Source: Acidithiobacillus sp. YTS05
GTDB lineage: Bacteria > Pseudomonadota > Gammaproteobacteria > Acidithiobacillales > Acidithiobacillaceae
Length of the DNA: 64,000 nt
NCBI RefSeq assembly: GCF_024396695.1
Contig: NZ_CP094359.1
Span: forward strand, 1,488,001 to 1,552,000
Direction: 5' to 3'
Shown: in pieces, positions 40,498-48,215 of the stretch
Numbering within the stretch: the first letter of the stretch is position 1
How the letters are laid out: the number at the start of each line of letters is the position of its first letter
Translations under genes and position numbers: made by a program
The notes under the pieces: generated by a model
What the model was told of the DNA's origin: nothing
The model's input: only the letters and a program-made list of their open reading frames with translations
Database searches by the model: none

Positions 40498-42057
40498 TCA
40501 TTCTTTTCCCTCCGGCTTGCTGAGCAGGCCAGCGCGGCGTTCGGGTCCTAAATCCAGGCGCGAGTCCTGATGGAACACCCAGTAGTGGCTGCGTTCGTTG
40601 CGGATTGCTTTGGCTCGATACAAGGCCTGGTCGGCGTAGCGCAGCAGATTTCCCGGATCCTGTACGCCGTCTTCAGGCACCCGGCAGATCCCCATGCTCA
40701 GGCGCACCGCCACCTCTCGACCGTTGGCGAGCAGGATGGGCGCATTGACTCCCGCTTCGATTTTGACCAACACCAGTTCCAATTCGTCGAGATTGCGGTA
40801 GCCCTCAATCAGCACGACAAACTCATCGCCCCCCAGCCGAGCCACATAATCCGTACGTCGCAGGCTGTCGCGCAGACGGCGACTGATCACTTGCAGCACC
40901 CGGTCGCCGGACTCATGGCCGTAGAGGTCATTGATCGGTTTGAAATGATCAAGATCGATCATGCAGACCGCCAGGGTGGACGCATTGCGCTGCGCCCGCG
41001 CCACGGCCAGTTCCAGTTCGTCATCCAGGGCGCGGCGATTGGCCAGCCCGGTCAGACGATCATGCCGCGACTCGTAATCCATCTGCTCGAAAAGCTGCTG
41101 CTCACGGCTCACGTCGCGTAAAATCCCGACAAAATGCGTCAGCACCCCTGCCCCATCGCGCACCGGGATGATGCTGATGTGGTTCCAGAATTCGGTGCCA
41201 TCGTGCCGATAATTGAGGAGCTTGCCCTCCCAGGGCGACTCCTCCGCCACGGCATGATCGAGCGCCGCCAGCTCCTGTGTGCTGGTATGCGCCCCCTGCA
41301 ACACGCGCAAGCCCCGCTCCCTGACCTCCTCCAGGCGATAGCCGGTCATCAGGGTGAAACTCTGGTTGACATAGAGGATGCGTTTTTGGGTATCGGTCAG
41401 CACCACGGCGTCGAAGGCCGAACGCAGCCCAGCACCCAGCGTGGCCTGCAGATCATAGGTTGCGACGTCTTCCAGGGTTTCAGACAGCACCCGCACGGTG
41501 GACTCCAGCAACATCTGTTCGTCCCCCGGCCAGGCAGCACCACTGTGCCGCAAGAGCAGCAACAGCCCCCACGCCTGCTGCTGGCGCGCGAGCGGAAGCA
41601 CTGCCGTAGAGGAAACCCCCAGACGTTGCAAGCGATCGGTCCAGGCGCGCAGGCTGGGACCATTATGCAGGCGAGAAGAGTAAAACGAACGCTCCTCGCG
41701 CCAGGCCAGGCCTAACGGGCCCTGGCCCTCGGGCAGATGGACATGGATCGAGCAGCGCACCCCCTCCAGAATAGTGCGCGAGCCCGCCAGGGCCATCGGC
41801 TGCAGGATACCATCGGCATCTGGTAGGAGAATGGCGGCAAAGGAGGCGACCTGATTGTGCAGCACACTGTCACAGAAGCGCTGCATCAGATCCCCTTCGC
41901 TGCGGCGCGCCACGAGGATGGCGGCAATCGCCTCGCGCCAGGTCAATAGCTGCTGCTGACGACGGATATTACTGTCCGCCTGCCCGCTGCGCCCCAACAA
42001 GCGCCAGAAACGGGCGCCGGGAGAGTCGCCATGCGAATCGTCGAAAGCATCAGACAT
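40498..42057 (-). CDS. Diguanylate cyclase, GAF-PAS(LOV-like)-GGDEF
   Basis: Makes cyclic di-GMP. 519 residues, no membrane segment: GAF-like domain (about 40-205), PAS domain (about 210-320) and GGDEF domain (about 330-490) with active-site GGDEF at 409-413 and an intact inhibitory RxxD at 400-403. The PAS closely follows LOV domains (NQSFTLMTGY, RVLQG, GKLLNYRHDGTEFWN) but has Leu250 where photoactive LOV domains have cysteine. About 60% similar by eye to the next gene throughout, so the two are tandem duplicates. Last gene of the pilin cluster. Confidence 0.92.
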   Translation of the reverse strand: MSDAFDDSHGDSPGARFWRLLGRSGQADSNIRRQQQLLTWREAIAAILVARRSEGDLMQRFCDSVLHNQVASFAAILLPDADGILQPMALAGSRTILEGVRCSIHVHLPEGQGPLGLAWREERSFYSSRLHNGPSLRAWTDRLQRLGVSSTAVLPLARQQQAWGLLLLLRHSGAAWPGDEQMLLESTVRVLSETLEDVATYDLQATLGAGLRSAFDAVVLTDTQKRILYVNQSFTLMTGYRLEEVRERGLRVLQGAHTSTQELAALDHAVAEESPWEGKLLNYRHDGTEFWNHISIIPVRDGAGVLTHFVGILRDVSREQQLFEQMDYESRHDRLTGLANRRALDDELELAVARAQRNASTLAVCMIDLDHFKPINDLYGHESGDRVLQVISRRLRDSLRRTDYVARLGGDEFVVLIEGYRNLDELELVLVKIEAGVNAPILLANGREVAVRLSMGICRVPEDGVQDPGNLLRYADQALYRAKAIRNERSHYWVFHQDSRLDLGPERRAGLLSKPEGKE

Positions 42058-42141
42058 ACAGCGGGAATCCTTGCAGAGGAATATAGGCGTCTATTCTAGC
42101 GAAAAATAGCGCGCAGGTGGGACTGTACATTTTTGCCGACG

Positions 42142-43662
42142 TCACCCGCCCGCGCTTTGCCGTGCCAGTATCCGCTCGTGATGAAACACCCAGTACTGAA
42201 TGCGTTGCTGCCGGTTGGCCTTGGCCTGGTAGAGCGCCAGATCCGCGTAGCGCAACAGACGCCCGACATCGACCTCACCGTCCTCGGGATAGCGGCAGAC
42301 ACCCATGCTCAGTTGCACCGCAACCTCTTGCCCGTTGGGGAGCAGGATGGGCGCATTGACCAGGGATTCCAGCTTGAGCAGCACCTGCACCAAGTCTTTG
42401 GGAGTGCGATAGCCCTCCAGCAGGATGACAAATTCATCGCCACCCAGACGCGCCACATAATCCGTGCGTCGCAGCCCTTCGCGCAGGCGGCGCGCCACGA
42501 CCTGCAGCACATGATCGCCAGCATCGTGGCCGTAGCGGTCATTGATCGGCTTGAAAGAATCGAGGTCGATCAGGCAGACCGTCAGGCTGGAACGATTGCG
42601 CTGCACCCGGGCCAGGGCCAGCTCCAGTTCGTCGTCAAGTGCGCGGCGATTGGCCAGACCGGTCAGGCGGTCGTGGCGAGCCTCGTACTCCAGCTGCCCC
42701 AGCAACGAATGCTCACGGCTCACATCGCGCAAAATGCCCAGAAAGTGGGTCAACTCCTCGGCCGCGTTGCGAATCGGGACGATACTCACCTGATTCCAGA
42801 ACGTCTGCCCGTTGCGCTGATAATTCAGCAGCTTGCCTGACCACGCGGCGCCTTCGCGTAAGGCCATGTCGAGGCTTGCCAGATCCGCCAAACTGGTTTC
42901 CGGGCCCTGCAGAATCTTGAGGCCCTTGTGACAGATTTCGTCTTCTTTATACCCCGTCATCAGGGTAAAGCTCTGGTTGACATAGAGCACCCGCCGCCGT
43001 GCGTCGGTGAGCACCACGCTGTCGAGGGCGGCCCGCAGGCCGGATCCCAGAATGAGCTGTAACTGCTGTTTGGCCAGGTCTTCGAGGACGTCGCCCAGCA
43101 GTTGCGCCGTGGATTCGAGGAGCATCTGGCTGTCGCTGGCCCAATCGCTTTGCCGCTCGCGCGCCAGCAGCAACAGGGCCCAGATCCGCCCGCGCCGCAA
43201 CACCGGCAGGATGGCCGAGGCGCGCAGCCCACGCCGCGCCACTTGTGCATTCCACTCGACAAAGGCCGCAGCAGAAGGCCGCTCCTCGGAGTACCAGGCG
43301 CGCCCTTCGCGCCAAGTCCTTCCCAGTGGACCTTGGGTATCGGAGATGGCGGCACTCGGCGAACAGCAAATATCGCTGACGAAGGCGCGGGGACCACTCA
43401 AGGCCACCGGTTGGAGTATCGACTGCGGACCGGGGCGCAGCAACGCCGCCAGGTCTGCCACTCCCTGTTGCACGGTAATTTCGCAAAAGCGCTGCAGGAC
43501 CTGCCGTTCCTCTGCCGCCGGCACCAACACCGCCGACAAGGCCCCGCGCCAAGCGAGCAACTGCTGCTGCTCGCGGACCGTTTGGTCCGCTTGCGGCGGG
43601 CGCCCCAGGCGCTGCCAGAAGCTGCGGCCTGGGGAACTCCGGGGGGCGTCGTCGCTACTCAC
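42142..43662 (-). CDS. Diguanylate cyclase, GAF-PAS(LOV-like)-GGDEF, tandem paralogue
   Basis: 506 residues with the same layout as the gene at 40498-42057: GAF-like (about 40-205), LOV-like PAS (about 207-318) and GGDEF domain with GGDEF at 407-411 and RxxD at 398-401. The LOV cysteine position is Leu248. Start is GTG; no strong ribosome binding site, but the length aligns with the paralogue. Follows the 60-residue protein by 18 bp and precedes its paralogue by 84 bp, consistent with one transcript with the pilins. Confidence 0.91.
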   Translation of the reverse strand: MSSDDAPRSSPGRSFWQRLGRPPQADQTVREQQQLLAWRGALSAVLVPAAEERQVLQRFCEITVQQGVADLAALLRPGPQSILQPVALSGPRAFVSDICCSPSAAISDTQGPLGRTWREGRAWYSEERPSAAAFVEWNAQVARRGLRASAILPVLRRGRIWALLLLARERQSDWASDSQMLLESTAQLLGDVLEDLAKQQLQLILGSGLRAALDSVVLTDARRRVLYVNQSFTLMTGYKEDEICHKGLKILQGPETSLADLASLDMALREGAAWSGKLLNYQRNGQTFWNQVSIVPIRNAAEELTHFLGILRDVSREHSLLGQLEYEARHDRLTGLANRRALDDELELALARVQRNRSSLTVCLIDLDSFKPINDRYGHDAGDHVLQVVARRLREGLRRTDYVARLGGDEFVILLEGYRTPKDLVQVLLKLESLVNAPILLPNGQEVAVQLSMGVCRYPEDGEVDVGRLLRYADLALYQAKANRQQRIQYWVFHHERILARQSAGG

Positions 43663-43680
43663 GGCAGGGCGGCAGCCGGA

Positions 43681-43863
43681 CTAGCTCGCCAGGCGCAGGG
43701 CGATGCGCCGCTCACGCTGGATTTCGTACAGGGCAATCAATTCACTGCGCACCACATTCAGCTCCAGGTCGAGGCTGGCGACCGGCGCGCCGCGCTCGGC
43801 ACGGCGGTCGAGCAGGCGATGGCGGCGAGACTGCAATTGCTGGATGCGTTCCTGAACGTTCAT
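43681..43863 (-). CDS. Small basic helical protein of unknown function
   Basis: 60 residues, start ATG with AGGAGAG six bases upstream. Sequence is rich in Arg, Leu and Glu (RIQQLQSRRHRLLDRRAER, then VRSELIALYEIQRERR), predicted as two helices forming a coiled-coil hairpin. No family recognised. It lies between the pilin (27 bp) and the diguanylate cyclase (18 bp), so a role in pilus or c-di-GMP control is possible but unproven. Confidence 0.65.
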   Translation of the reverse strand: MNVQERIQQLQSRRHRLLDRRAERGAPVASLDLELNVVRSELIALYEIQRERRIALRLAS

Positions 43864-43890
43864 CTTTCACTCTCCTGGTTGTGTGGTTGG

Positions 43891-44436
43891 CTAGGGGGTG
43901 ACCCCGCCATTTTGGGTGATAACGACCCCGGAGCCGGTGGCGGCAGCCGCCGAGGGGAAACCAGCAGCACTGCAGGCGCGAGCGATAGAGGTGCCCAAGG
44001 TGCCTGTACAACCGCTGGTGATAACTTTGATGGTGGTAGGCGCCGGGCCAGCGGCACTGATGGTGCTGGCACTGATAGCCACTTGGCCGCATTTCGAAGC
44101 GGGTCCACCGGTAACGAAGGCCGGCGTACCCTGACCATAGACCGGGTCGGCAACGTCATGCGCCACATTGCCGTTGAGGGTGCTATAGATATTGGTCGAG
44201 ACATGGTTGTTGCTGGCGGCATAGGCATTGGTGACTGCATCCACCGCCAGCTTGAGGTTGCCCGCCACCGTCTGCGCCTTGGCCGTTTCGATGTACTGAA
44301 AGTATTGCGGGATGGCGATGGCGGCGAGGATGCCAATGATCGCGACGACAATCATCAGCTCAATCAGGGTAAAGCCTTCCTCAGGGGGCCATCCGAAAGC
44401 CCTTTCGGAACCGGCGCCCAACATTGTGCTATCCAT
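43891..44436 (-). CDS. Type IV pilin (second of tandem pair)
   Basis: 181 residues. Class III signal with an unusually long leader of 21 residues ending WPPEEG, prepilin peptidase cleavage before F22, then [20 protein letters not shown] with Glu at +5. Globular part from about 60 with a cysteine pair near the C-terminus (SGCTGTLG and RACSAAG) that could form the D-loop disulfide. ATG at 44436 has GAAGG upstream. Differs strongly from the upstream pilin outside the N-terminal helix, so these are divergent major/minor pilins. Confidence 0.9.
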   Translation of the reverse strand: MDSTMLGAGSERAFGWPPEEGFTLIELMIVVAIIGILAAIAIPQYFQYIETAKAQTVAGNLKLAVDAVTNAYAASNNHVSTNIYSTLNGNVAHDVADPVYGQGTPAFVTGGPASKCGQVAISASTISAAGPAPTTIKVITSGCTGTLGTSIARACSAAGFPSAAAATGSGVVITQNGGVTP

Positions 44437-44456
44437 GTTTTTGACCCTTCCGAGAG

Positions 44457-44477
44457 GGCTCTGGAAAATCCAGAGCC
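44457..44477 (-). other. Intercistronic hairpin between the two pilin genes
   Basis: Perfect 8-bp stem GGCTCTGG/CCAGAGCC with a 5-base loop, 20 bp before the second pilin ATG and 58 bp after the first pilin stop. No T-run follows, so it is more likely an mRNA-processing or stability element that sets the ratio of the two pilins than a terminator. Confidence 0.5.
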
Positions 44478-44535
44478 TTGTCTGCATACCGAAGCAGCGG
44501 ATGAGGCGCACCCACGAAGGGGTACGCGATTCAAA

Positions 44536-45033
44536 TCAATTATATGTGACGCCGCCGTCTGCGGTAATCGTGGCAGTACAAGTGCCGCCGGCATTTGTCA
44601 GACCAGTGCAAGTACTGATGCCAGCAGCAACCAAGGCATTTGAAACTGCGGTTGCAACGCTCTTGCTAGTACTAGGGACAGTCAGCACAACGCTGGCCGT
44701 GCCGGTTGTTGGAGAAATGGTTACCGCAGTCGCAGTACCAGCAGTTCCACCAGGGGTCACATTAACCGAAGCTCCACTGTTCGCGATATCCGCATTTGTC
44801 TGAATCGTGGTTTTTTGACCAGCTTGAGCAGCAGCTTGAGCGGCAGTCAATTGAGTTACGGCTTGATGAAAGTCTTGCGTAATCGTCGTCGCCTTGGAAG
44901 TTGCGATATACTGCTCATACTGCGGAATGGCGATGGCCGCGAGGATGCCGATGATGGCGATAACGATCATCAGCTCGATAAGGGTAAAACCGGCTTCGGC
45001 AGCCCGCTTCGCTTGCTGTACTTTCATGCTCAT
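44536..45033 (-). CDS. pilA: Type IV pilin PilA-like (first of tandem pair)
   Basis: 165 residues. Leader [15 protein letters not shown] of 15 residues, cleavage before F16, then [20 protein letters not shown] with Glu at +5. Two cysteines near the C-terminus ([14 protein letters not shown]) form a short D-loop. Globular part is rich in Thr, Ala and Val and is predicted beta-rich. Start has AGGAGG nine bases upstream. Transcribed from the sigma-54 promoter at 45097-45112. Confidence 0.93.
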   Translation of the reverse strand: MSMKVQQAKRAAEAGFTLIELMIVIAIIGILAAIAIPQYEQYIATSKATTITQDFHQAVTQLTAAQAAAQAGQKTTIQTNADIANSGASVNVTPGGTAGTATAVTISPTTGTASVVLTVPSTSKSVATAVSNALVAAGISTCTGLTNAGGTCTATITADGGVTYN

Positions 45034-45096
45034 GGGGTACTTCCTCCTGCAGAGAACTGAATCTACACTCGCCCCGTGCGAGTTGCAGGATAACTA

Positions 45097-45112
45097 AGCA
45101 AGGCCCGTGCCA
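45097..45112 (-). promoter_or_regulatory. Sigma-54 (RpoN) promoter of the pilin operon
   Basis: Minus strand TGGCACGGGCCTTGCT, a perfect match to the -24/-12 consensus TGGCAC-N5-TTGCW. Predicted transcription start about 50 bases before the first pilin ATG. Pilin promoters of this type are activated by PilR with PilS in other bacteria; neither gene is in the window. Confidence 0.85.
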
Positions 45113-45205
45113 CTTCCTGCTTATCCTCCCAACACCTCATTTTATCGGGTCTATGTCCAGTTCAGCAGATACTGTCTTGATGATATTCGGCGCCTCCCGT
45201 CGCCG

Positions 45206-45333
45206 ATGTCCCGTGTTTTTGCCTGACATTATGGGTTGGCCGTAAAATCCAGCCAAAATGTCACGGGTTTTCTTGTGACATCCGGGTATCGGCAGGAACT
45301 CCCGAAAAAATGTCCCAGATTTTCTTGTGACAT
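45206..45333. repeat. Three 24-bp dyad repeats with exact 52-bp period
   Basis: Copies at 45206-45229, 45258-45281 and 45310-45333. Each has the form ATGTC-N13-TGACAT: copies 2 and 3 differ at only four positions (interior GGGTTTTCTTG against AGATTTTCTTG) and copy 1 is more diverged. Centre-to-centre distance is 52 bp both times, five helical turns, so bound proteins would lie on one face. Spacers are 28 bp and unrelated. A possible half site ATGTC lies at 45153. Fits an operator array or a transposase-binding transposon end. Confidence 0.75.
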
Positions 45334-45416
45334 TGGCCTCCGCGCCCATGGACAGGCCGGCACGGGTGGCGCATTCTTCTACTGGCGCACGCGCGACTGT
45401 TGTGAGGAGTCCGTCG

Positions 45417-45878
45417 ATGTCTACAGAGATTTCGGTGATGTTGGCAAGCCTGCTGACGGGAAAGACGACCAAGACCATCTATCGCTGGGTGGACGATGGC
45501 ATACTGTCCCCCCGGCAGTCCGGGGCCGACAACAAAGGCAGCTTTTTGCTGGCTCTACCTGATCTTGCCGCGCACCTCAGCCTGCCAGTCTCCGCCGAAC
45601 TGGAGGCCGCCCTGCAGGATGCCATGGAGGGCAAGGCCGCTGGCTTCCACAACATCGCGTTGATCTTTCTGGAGGCCGGACAGCCGGACATTGCCATCCG
45701 CTGGTTGGAGATGGCGGCCAAGAAGGGACATGCCGACGCCATGGAGTGGTTGGCCACTGGGTATCTGGAAGGACTGGGCACCGAAGTGAATCTCGCCCAT
45801 GGCATCGAGTGGCTGGGCAAGGCCGCCGTGGCCGGCCATCCGGTCGCCCTCGCCAAGCTCCGCGCCCTGGATTCCTGA
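45417..45878 (+). CDS. Helix-turn-helix plus Sel1-repeat protein
   Basis: 153 residues, start ATG with GAGGAG seven bases upstream. N-terminal MerR/excisionase-like DNA-binding segment (about 8-50): LASLLTGKTTKTIYRWVDDG then ILSPRQSG, like a helix-turn-helix that reads DNA with a tyrosine-arginine-tryptophan recognition helix. C-terminal Sel1-like repeats (about 75-150): FHNIALIFLEAGQPDIAIRW and MEWLATGYLEGLGTEVN. Downstream of the 52-bp repeat array by 83 bp, which it might bind. Function unknown; lies in the accessory region. Confidence 0.75.
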   Translation: MSTEISVMLASLLTGKTTKTIYRWVDDGILSPRQSGADNKGSFLLALPDLAAHLSLPVSAELEAALQDAMEGKAAGFHNIALIFLEAGQPDIAIRWLEMAAKKGHADAMEWLATGYLEGLGTEVNLAHGIEWLGKAAVAGHPVALAKLRALDS

Positions 45879-46201
45879 CAGACAAACGTCAGGAACCATT
45901 ATTCGCGACGGATGTAACTAGGCTCAGGTAACCTTTCAAAACCTGGTCGGGCAAACAAGAAACCCTGGATCAGAGAAATACCCAAGCTTTCAAGGCAAAG
46001 ATACTCTTCACGAGTCTCGACGCCTTCTGCAATCACACCGATACCAAGGTCATTGCACATGCTTGTCGTCGCGCGGACGACGGCTTGCTTAAAGATATCC
46101 TGATCAATGTTGCGAATGAGCTTCAGATCAATCTTGATCAAATCTGGCCGGATCTCTATCAGATGATTCAGACCTGCATAGCCCTCGCCAAAGTCGTCCA
46201 G

Positions 46202-46226
46202 TGAAGTGGCCCCCGAAAGTTGGACA
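46202..46226 (+). repeat. Left inverted repeat of the IS3 element
   Basis: 25 bases starting TGAAGTGGCCCCC and ending TTGGACA; 19 of 25 positions match the right repeat, mismatches lying mainly at positions 14-18. Confidence 0.9.
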
Positions 46227-46264
46227 AGGGGTTAAGCTCTGGGCTTCAGGAAAGGAGTCGAGGG

Positions 46265-46570
46265 ATGAAGGGAAAACGCAAGCAGTACAAGCCGGAATTC
46301 AAGGCGCAGGTAGCCCTGGCGGCCTTGCAGGGCGATAAGACGATGGCCGAGCTGGCGCAAGAATTTGGGGTACACCCCACCATGATCAATGCCTGGCGCC
46401 GGCAGCTGGTGGAGCATGCGGCCACGGCCTTTGAACGGGGAAAGTCCCGGACCGAGGAGCCCGTGGACGTGCAGGCTTTGTATCGGAAGATCGGACAGCT
46501 GGAGATGGAACGCGATTTTTTAGCCTCCAGGCCCGGTCTCATGTCTCGGATCGGGAAAGGCGCCAAATGA
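46265..46570 (+). CDS. IS3-family transposase OrfA
   Basis: 101-residue helix-turn-helix subunit: KRKQYKPEFKAQVALAALQG, then MAELAQEFGVHPTMINAWRR recognition part and a leucine-rich coiled coil (YRKIGQLEMERDFL). ATG has AAAGGAG upstream. Its stop overlaps the orfB start as ATGA; no A6G slippery run is seen, so OrfB may be made by re-initiation. Confidence 0.92.
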   Translation: MKGKRKQYKPEFKAQVALAALQGDKTMAELAQEFGVHPTMINAWRRQLVEHAATAFERGKSRTEEPVDVQALYRKIGQLEMERDFLASRPGLMSRIGKGAK

Positions 46571-47391
46571 TCGACCGGGCCCAAACCCCAGTTTCTGTGC
46601 AACGGCAATGCGCTCTTTTGGGCGTGCCCCGCAGTACGGTCTATTACCGCGCGCATCCTCGGCCGATGGGCGACGGGCTGTTGCGGGCGATCGATCGCCT
46701 CTACACCGCCTTTCCATTCATGGGTAGGCGGCAGATCCATCGGATGCTGAAAGCGGAGAATGTCGTGGTCAACCGCAAAACGGTACACCGGGCCATGCGT
46801 ATCCTCGACATTGCCGCGGTGGCGCCCGGACCACACACCAGCAAGCCCCACCCCCAGCACCCAAAATATCCTTATCTGTTGCGTGGCGTGACGGTGGACC
46901 GTCCCCACCAGGTCTGGTCCGCGGATGTGACCTATCTGCCCATGGCACGAGGATTTCAATACCTCGTAGCCGTAGTGGACTGGTTCAGTCGTAAGGTGTT
47001 GTCCTGGCGGGTTTCCAACAGTCTTGACGCGGGTTTCTGCGTAGAGGCCCTGAAAGAGGCCATACGCCGCTATGGCACCCCCGAGATCTTCAACACGGAT
47101 CAGGGTGCTCAGTTCACCGCGGAGTCCTTCCTCTCTGTACTCCGCCAGCACGGCATTCGAATCAGTATGGACGGCAAAGGCCGGGCCCTGGATAACGTCT
47201 TTGTCGAACGGCTTTGGCGCACCGTCAAATACGAGCACGTCTACCTGCGGCCAGCAGAAACTGGAACCGAGTTGAAAGCTGGCCTCAGAGCCTACTTCGA
47301 CTGGTATAATGCCGAAAGACCGCACTCCTCTCTGGGAGACAGAACACCCGATGTGGTCTATGCAGAAGGTTTACAAAGGCTGGTGGCCTGA
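46567..47391 (+). CDS. IS3-family transposase OrfB (DDE integrase)
   Basis: 274 residues: N-terminal HTH_21 region (CALLGVPRSTVYYR, GRRQIHRMLKAENVVVN) and retroviral-integrase-like core with catalytic D120 (VWSADVTYL), D178 (FNTDQGAQF) and E214 (LDNVFVERLWRTVKYE). D178 to E214 spans 35 residues, the DD(35)E spacing. Appears complete. Confidence 0.95.
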   Translation: MIDRAQTPVSVQRQCALLGVPRSTVYYRAHPRPMGDGLLRAIDRLYTAFPFMGRRQIHRMLKAENVVVNRKTVHRAMRILDIAAVAPGPHTSKPHPQHPKYPYLLRGVTVDRPHQVWSADVTYLPMARGFQYLVAVVDWFSRKVLSWRVSNSLDAGFCVEALKEAIRRYGTPEIFNTDQGAQFTAESFLSVLRQHGIRISMDGKGRALDNVFVERLWRTVKYEHVYLRPAETGTELKAGLRAYFDWYNAERPHSSLGDRTPDVVYAEGLQRLVA

Positions 47392-47434
47392 CCCGCCATG
47401 GAAACAGGTTCAGAGCTTAATCACTCCAGCAGGC

Positions 47435-47459
47435 TGTCCAATCCAGGGGGGCCACCTCA
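47435..47459 (-). repeat. Right inverted repeat of the IS3 element
   Basis: Reading inward on the minus strand: TGAGGTGGCCCCC to TTGGACA, paired with the left repeat at 46202-46226. Confidence 0.9.
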
Positions 47460-47954
47460 CAGCGCGATAGTAAAGCCATGATAACGATAGACGTCGATGA
47501 TATTCATCAGGTGGTTACGATCTACGATCTTTTCTGCCTCGGCTACCTCAAAAATTAATCGGTTCAAATCGAAATGGTAGAGCTTAGCCGCTTCAATAGT
47601 TGCTCGAATACAGGTTTTCGGATTGTAAATAGCATTTGGCATAAAATTAATGCTTAGCATCGTCTGACAATCTGAAGACGATAGCCCTAGCTCAGCAGCT
47701 AATCGTATCGCCGTAACACGCGCCGCTTGATCGAAGAAGTAGCGATTACGGTCATTAATTTGATTCAGAATAAATCCTGCGGGTTCTTCTTTGGGACCGC
47801 GAACCAAGGCTTCATAGGCATAAATTTGATGCTTGGCGTTGTCGACAATCGGTTGAAAGGCCATCGACATCGGAATGTCGAAGGAGCCCTCTATGCAGTC
47901 CCGACAAGTGACCTGTCGAACCCCATCCGGAAATACTTCTACTGGCTCGTTCAC

Positions 47955-48215
47955 GACCTGTTTGTCTCCTTACACCCAGCCACGTAAGTTTAGCGTACCG
48001 CCTCAGATGGACTTAGTCGATTCTGAAACTTTCGCAAGCTTCACATTTTGTGGATGGCCAGCCGGATTTACGGTACGGACGCTATTCTCCACCGGGCAAC
48101 CGCCGTGCGGCGTAAAGATACGCGGCGAAGGGAATCTATAACCGATTCGAATCAGTGCGGCCAGCACTAATCGTGCCTTTAAGGACGGCTACTGGCTCAT
48201 GCCTGAGCATGTTCC
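47955..48215. other. Non-coding stretch upstream of the EAL gene
   Basis: 261 bp holding the EAL ribosome binding site at its left edge and otherwise no recognised gene or signal. Base composition is mixed and lower in GC than the core operons, in line with accessory DNA. Confidence 0.5.

Larger units (their letters stand above)
45034..45416. other. 383-bp intergenic region between the pilins and the HTH-Sel1 gene
   Basis: Divergent region. From left it holds the pilin leader and sigma-54 promoter (45097-45112), about 90 bp without recognised signals, three 24-bp repeats at 52-bp spacing (45206-45333), and 83 bp before the HTH-Sel1 start with a ribosome binding site (GAGGAG) but no clear promoter. 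The pilin side is core; the repeat side looks like the edge of accessory DNA. Confidence 0.7.
46202..47459 (+). mobile_element. Complete IS3-family insertion sequence, 1258 bp
   Basis: Bounded by imperfect inverted repeats (TGAaGTGGCCCCC on the left; the right end gives TGAgGTGGCCCCC on the other strand) with terminal TGA/TCA, and by a 3-bp direct repeat CAG (46199-46201 and 47460-47462), the target duplication expected for IS3. Contains overlapping orfA and orfB. Both frames appear intact, so it may be active. Inserted in an EAL gene on the opposite strand. Confidence 0.95.
45899..47954 (-). pseudogene. EAL-domain c-di-GMP phosphodiesterase split by an IS3 element
   Basis: Single-domain EAL protein. 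The 5' part (47954-47460, GTG start with AGGAGA upstream) encodes CRDCIEGSF, the EALVRGP motif, LSINFMPNA and FEVAEAEKIVD up to GFTIAL. The 3' part (46201-45899) continues DDFGEGYAGLNHL, DLIKIDLKLIR, IAEGVETREEY and IQGFLFARP. Removing the IS and one CAG target copy restores a continuous frame through IALDDFG. All catalytic motifs are otherwise intact, so inactivation is recent. More AT-rich than the neighbours. Confidence 0.93.

Noticed and set aside
45206..45333. Reading the three repeats as a small CRISPR array
   Set aside because: Repeats are degenerate with interior differences, only three copies exist, no cas genes are nearby, and the dyad with 52-bp phasing suits protein binding better.
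45137..45478. Minus-strand 113-codon frame over the repeat array
   Set aside because: Crosses the three repeats and the start of the HTH-Sel1 gene, shows no protein family pattern and has no good start signal.
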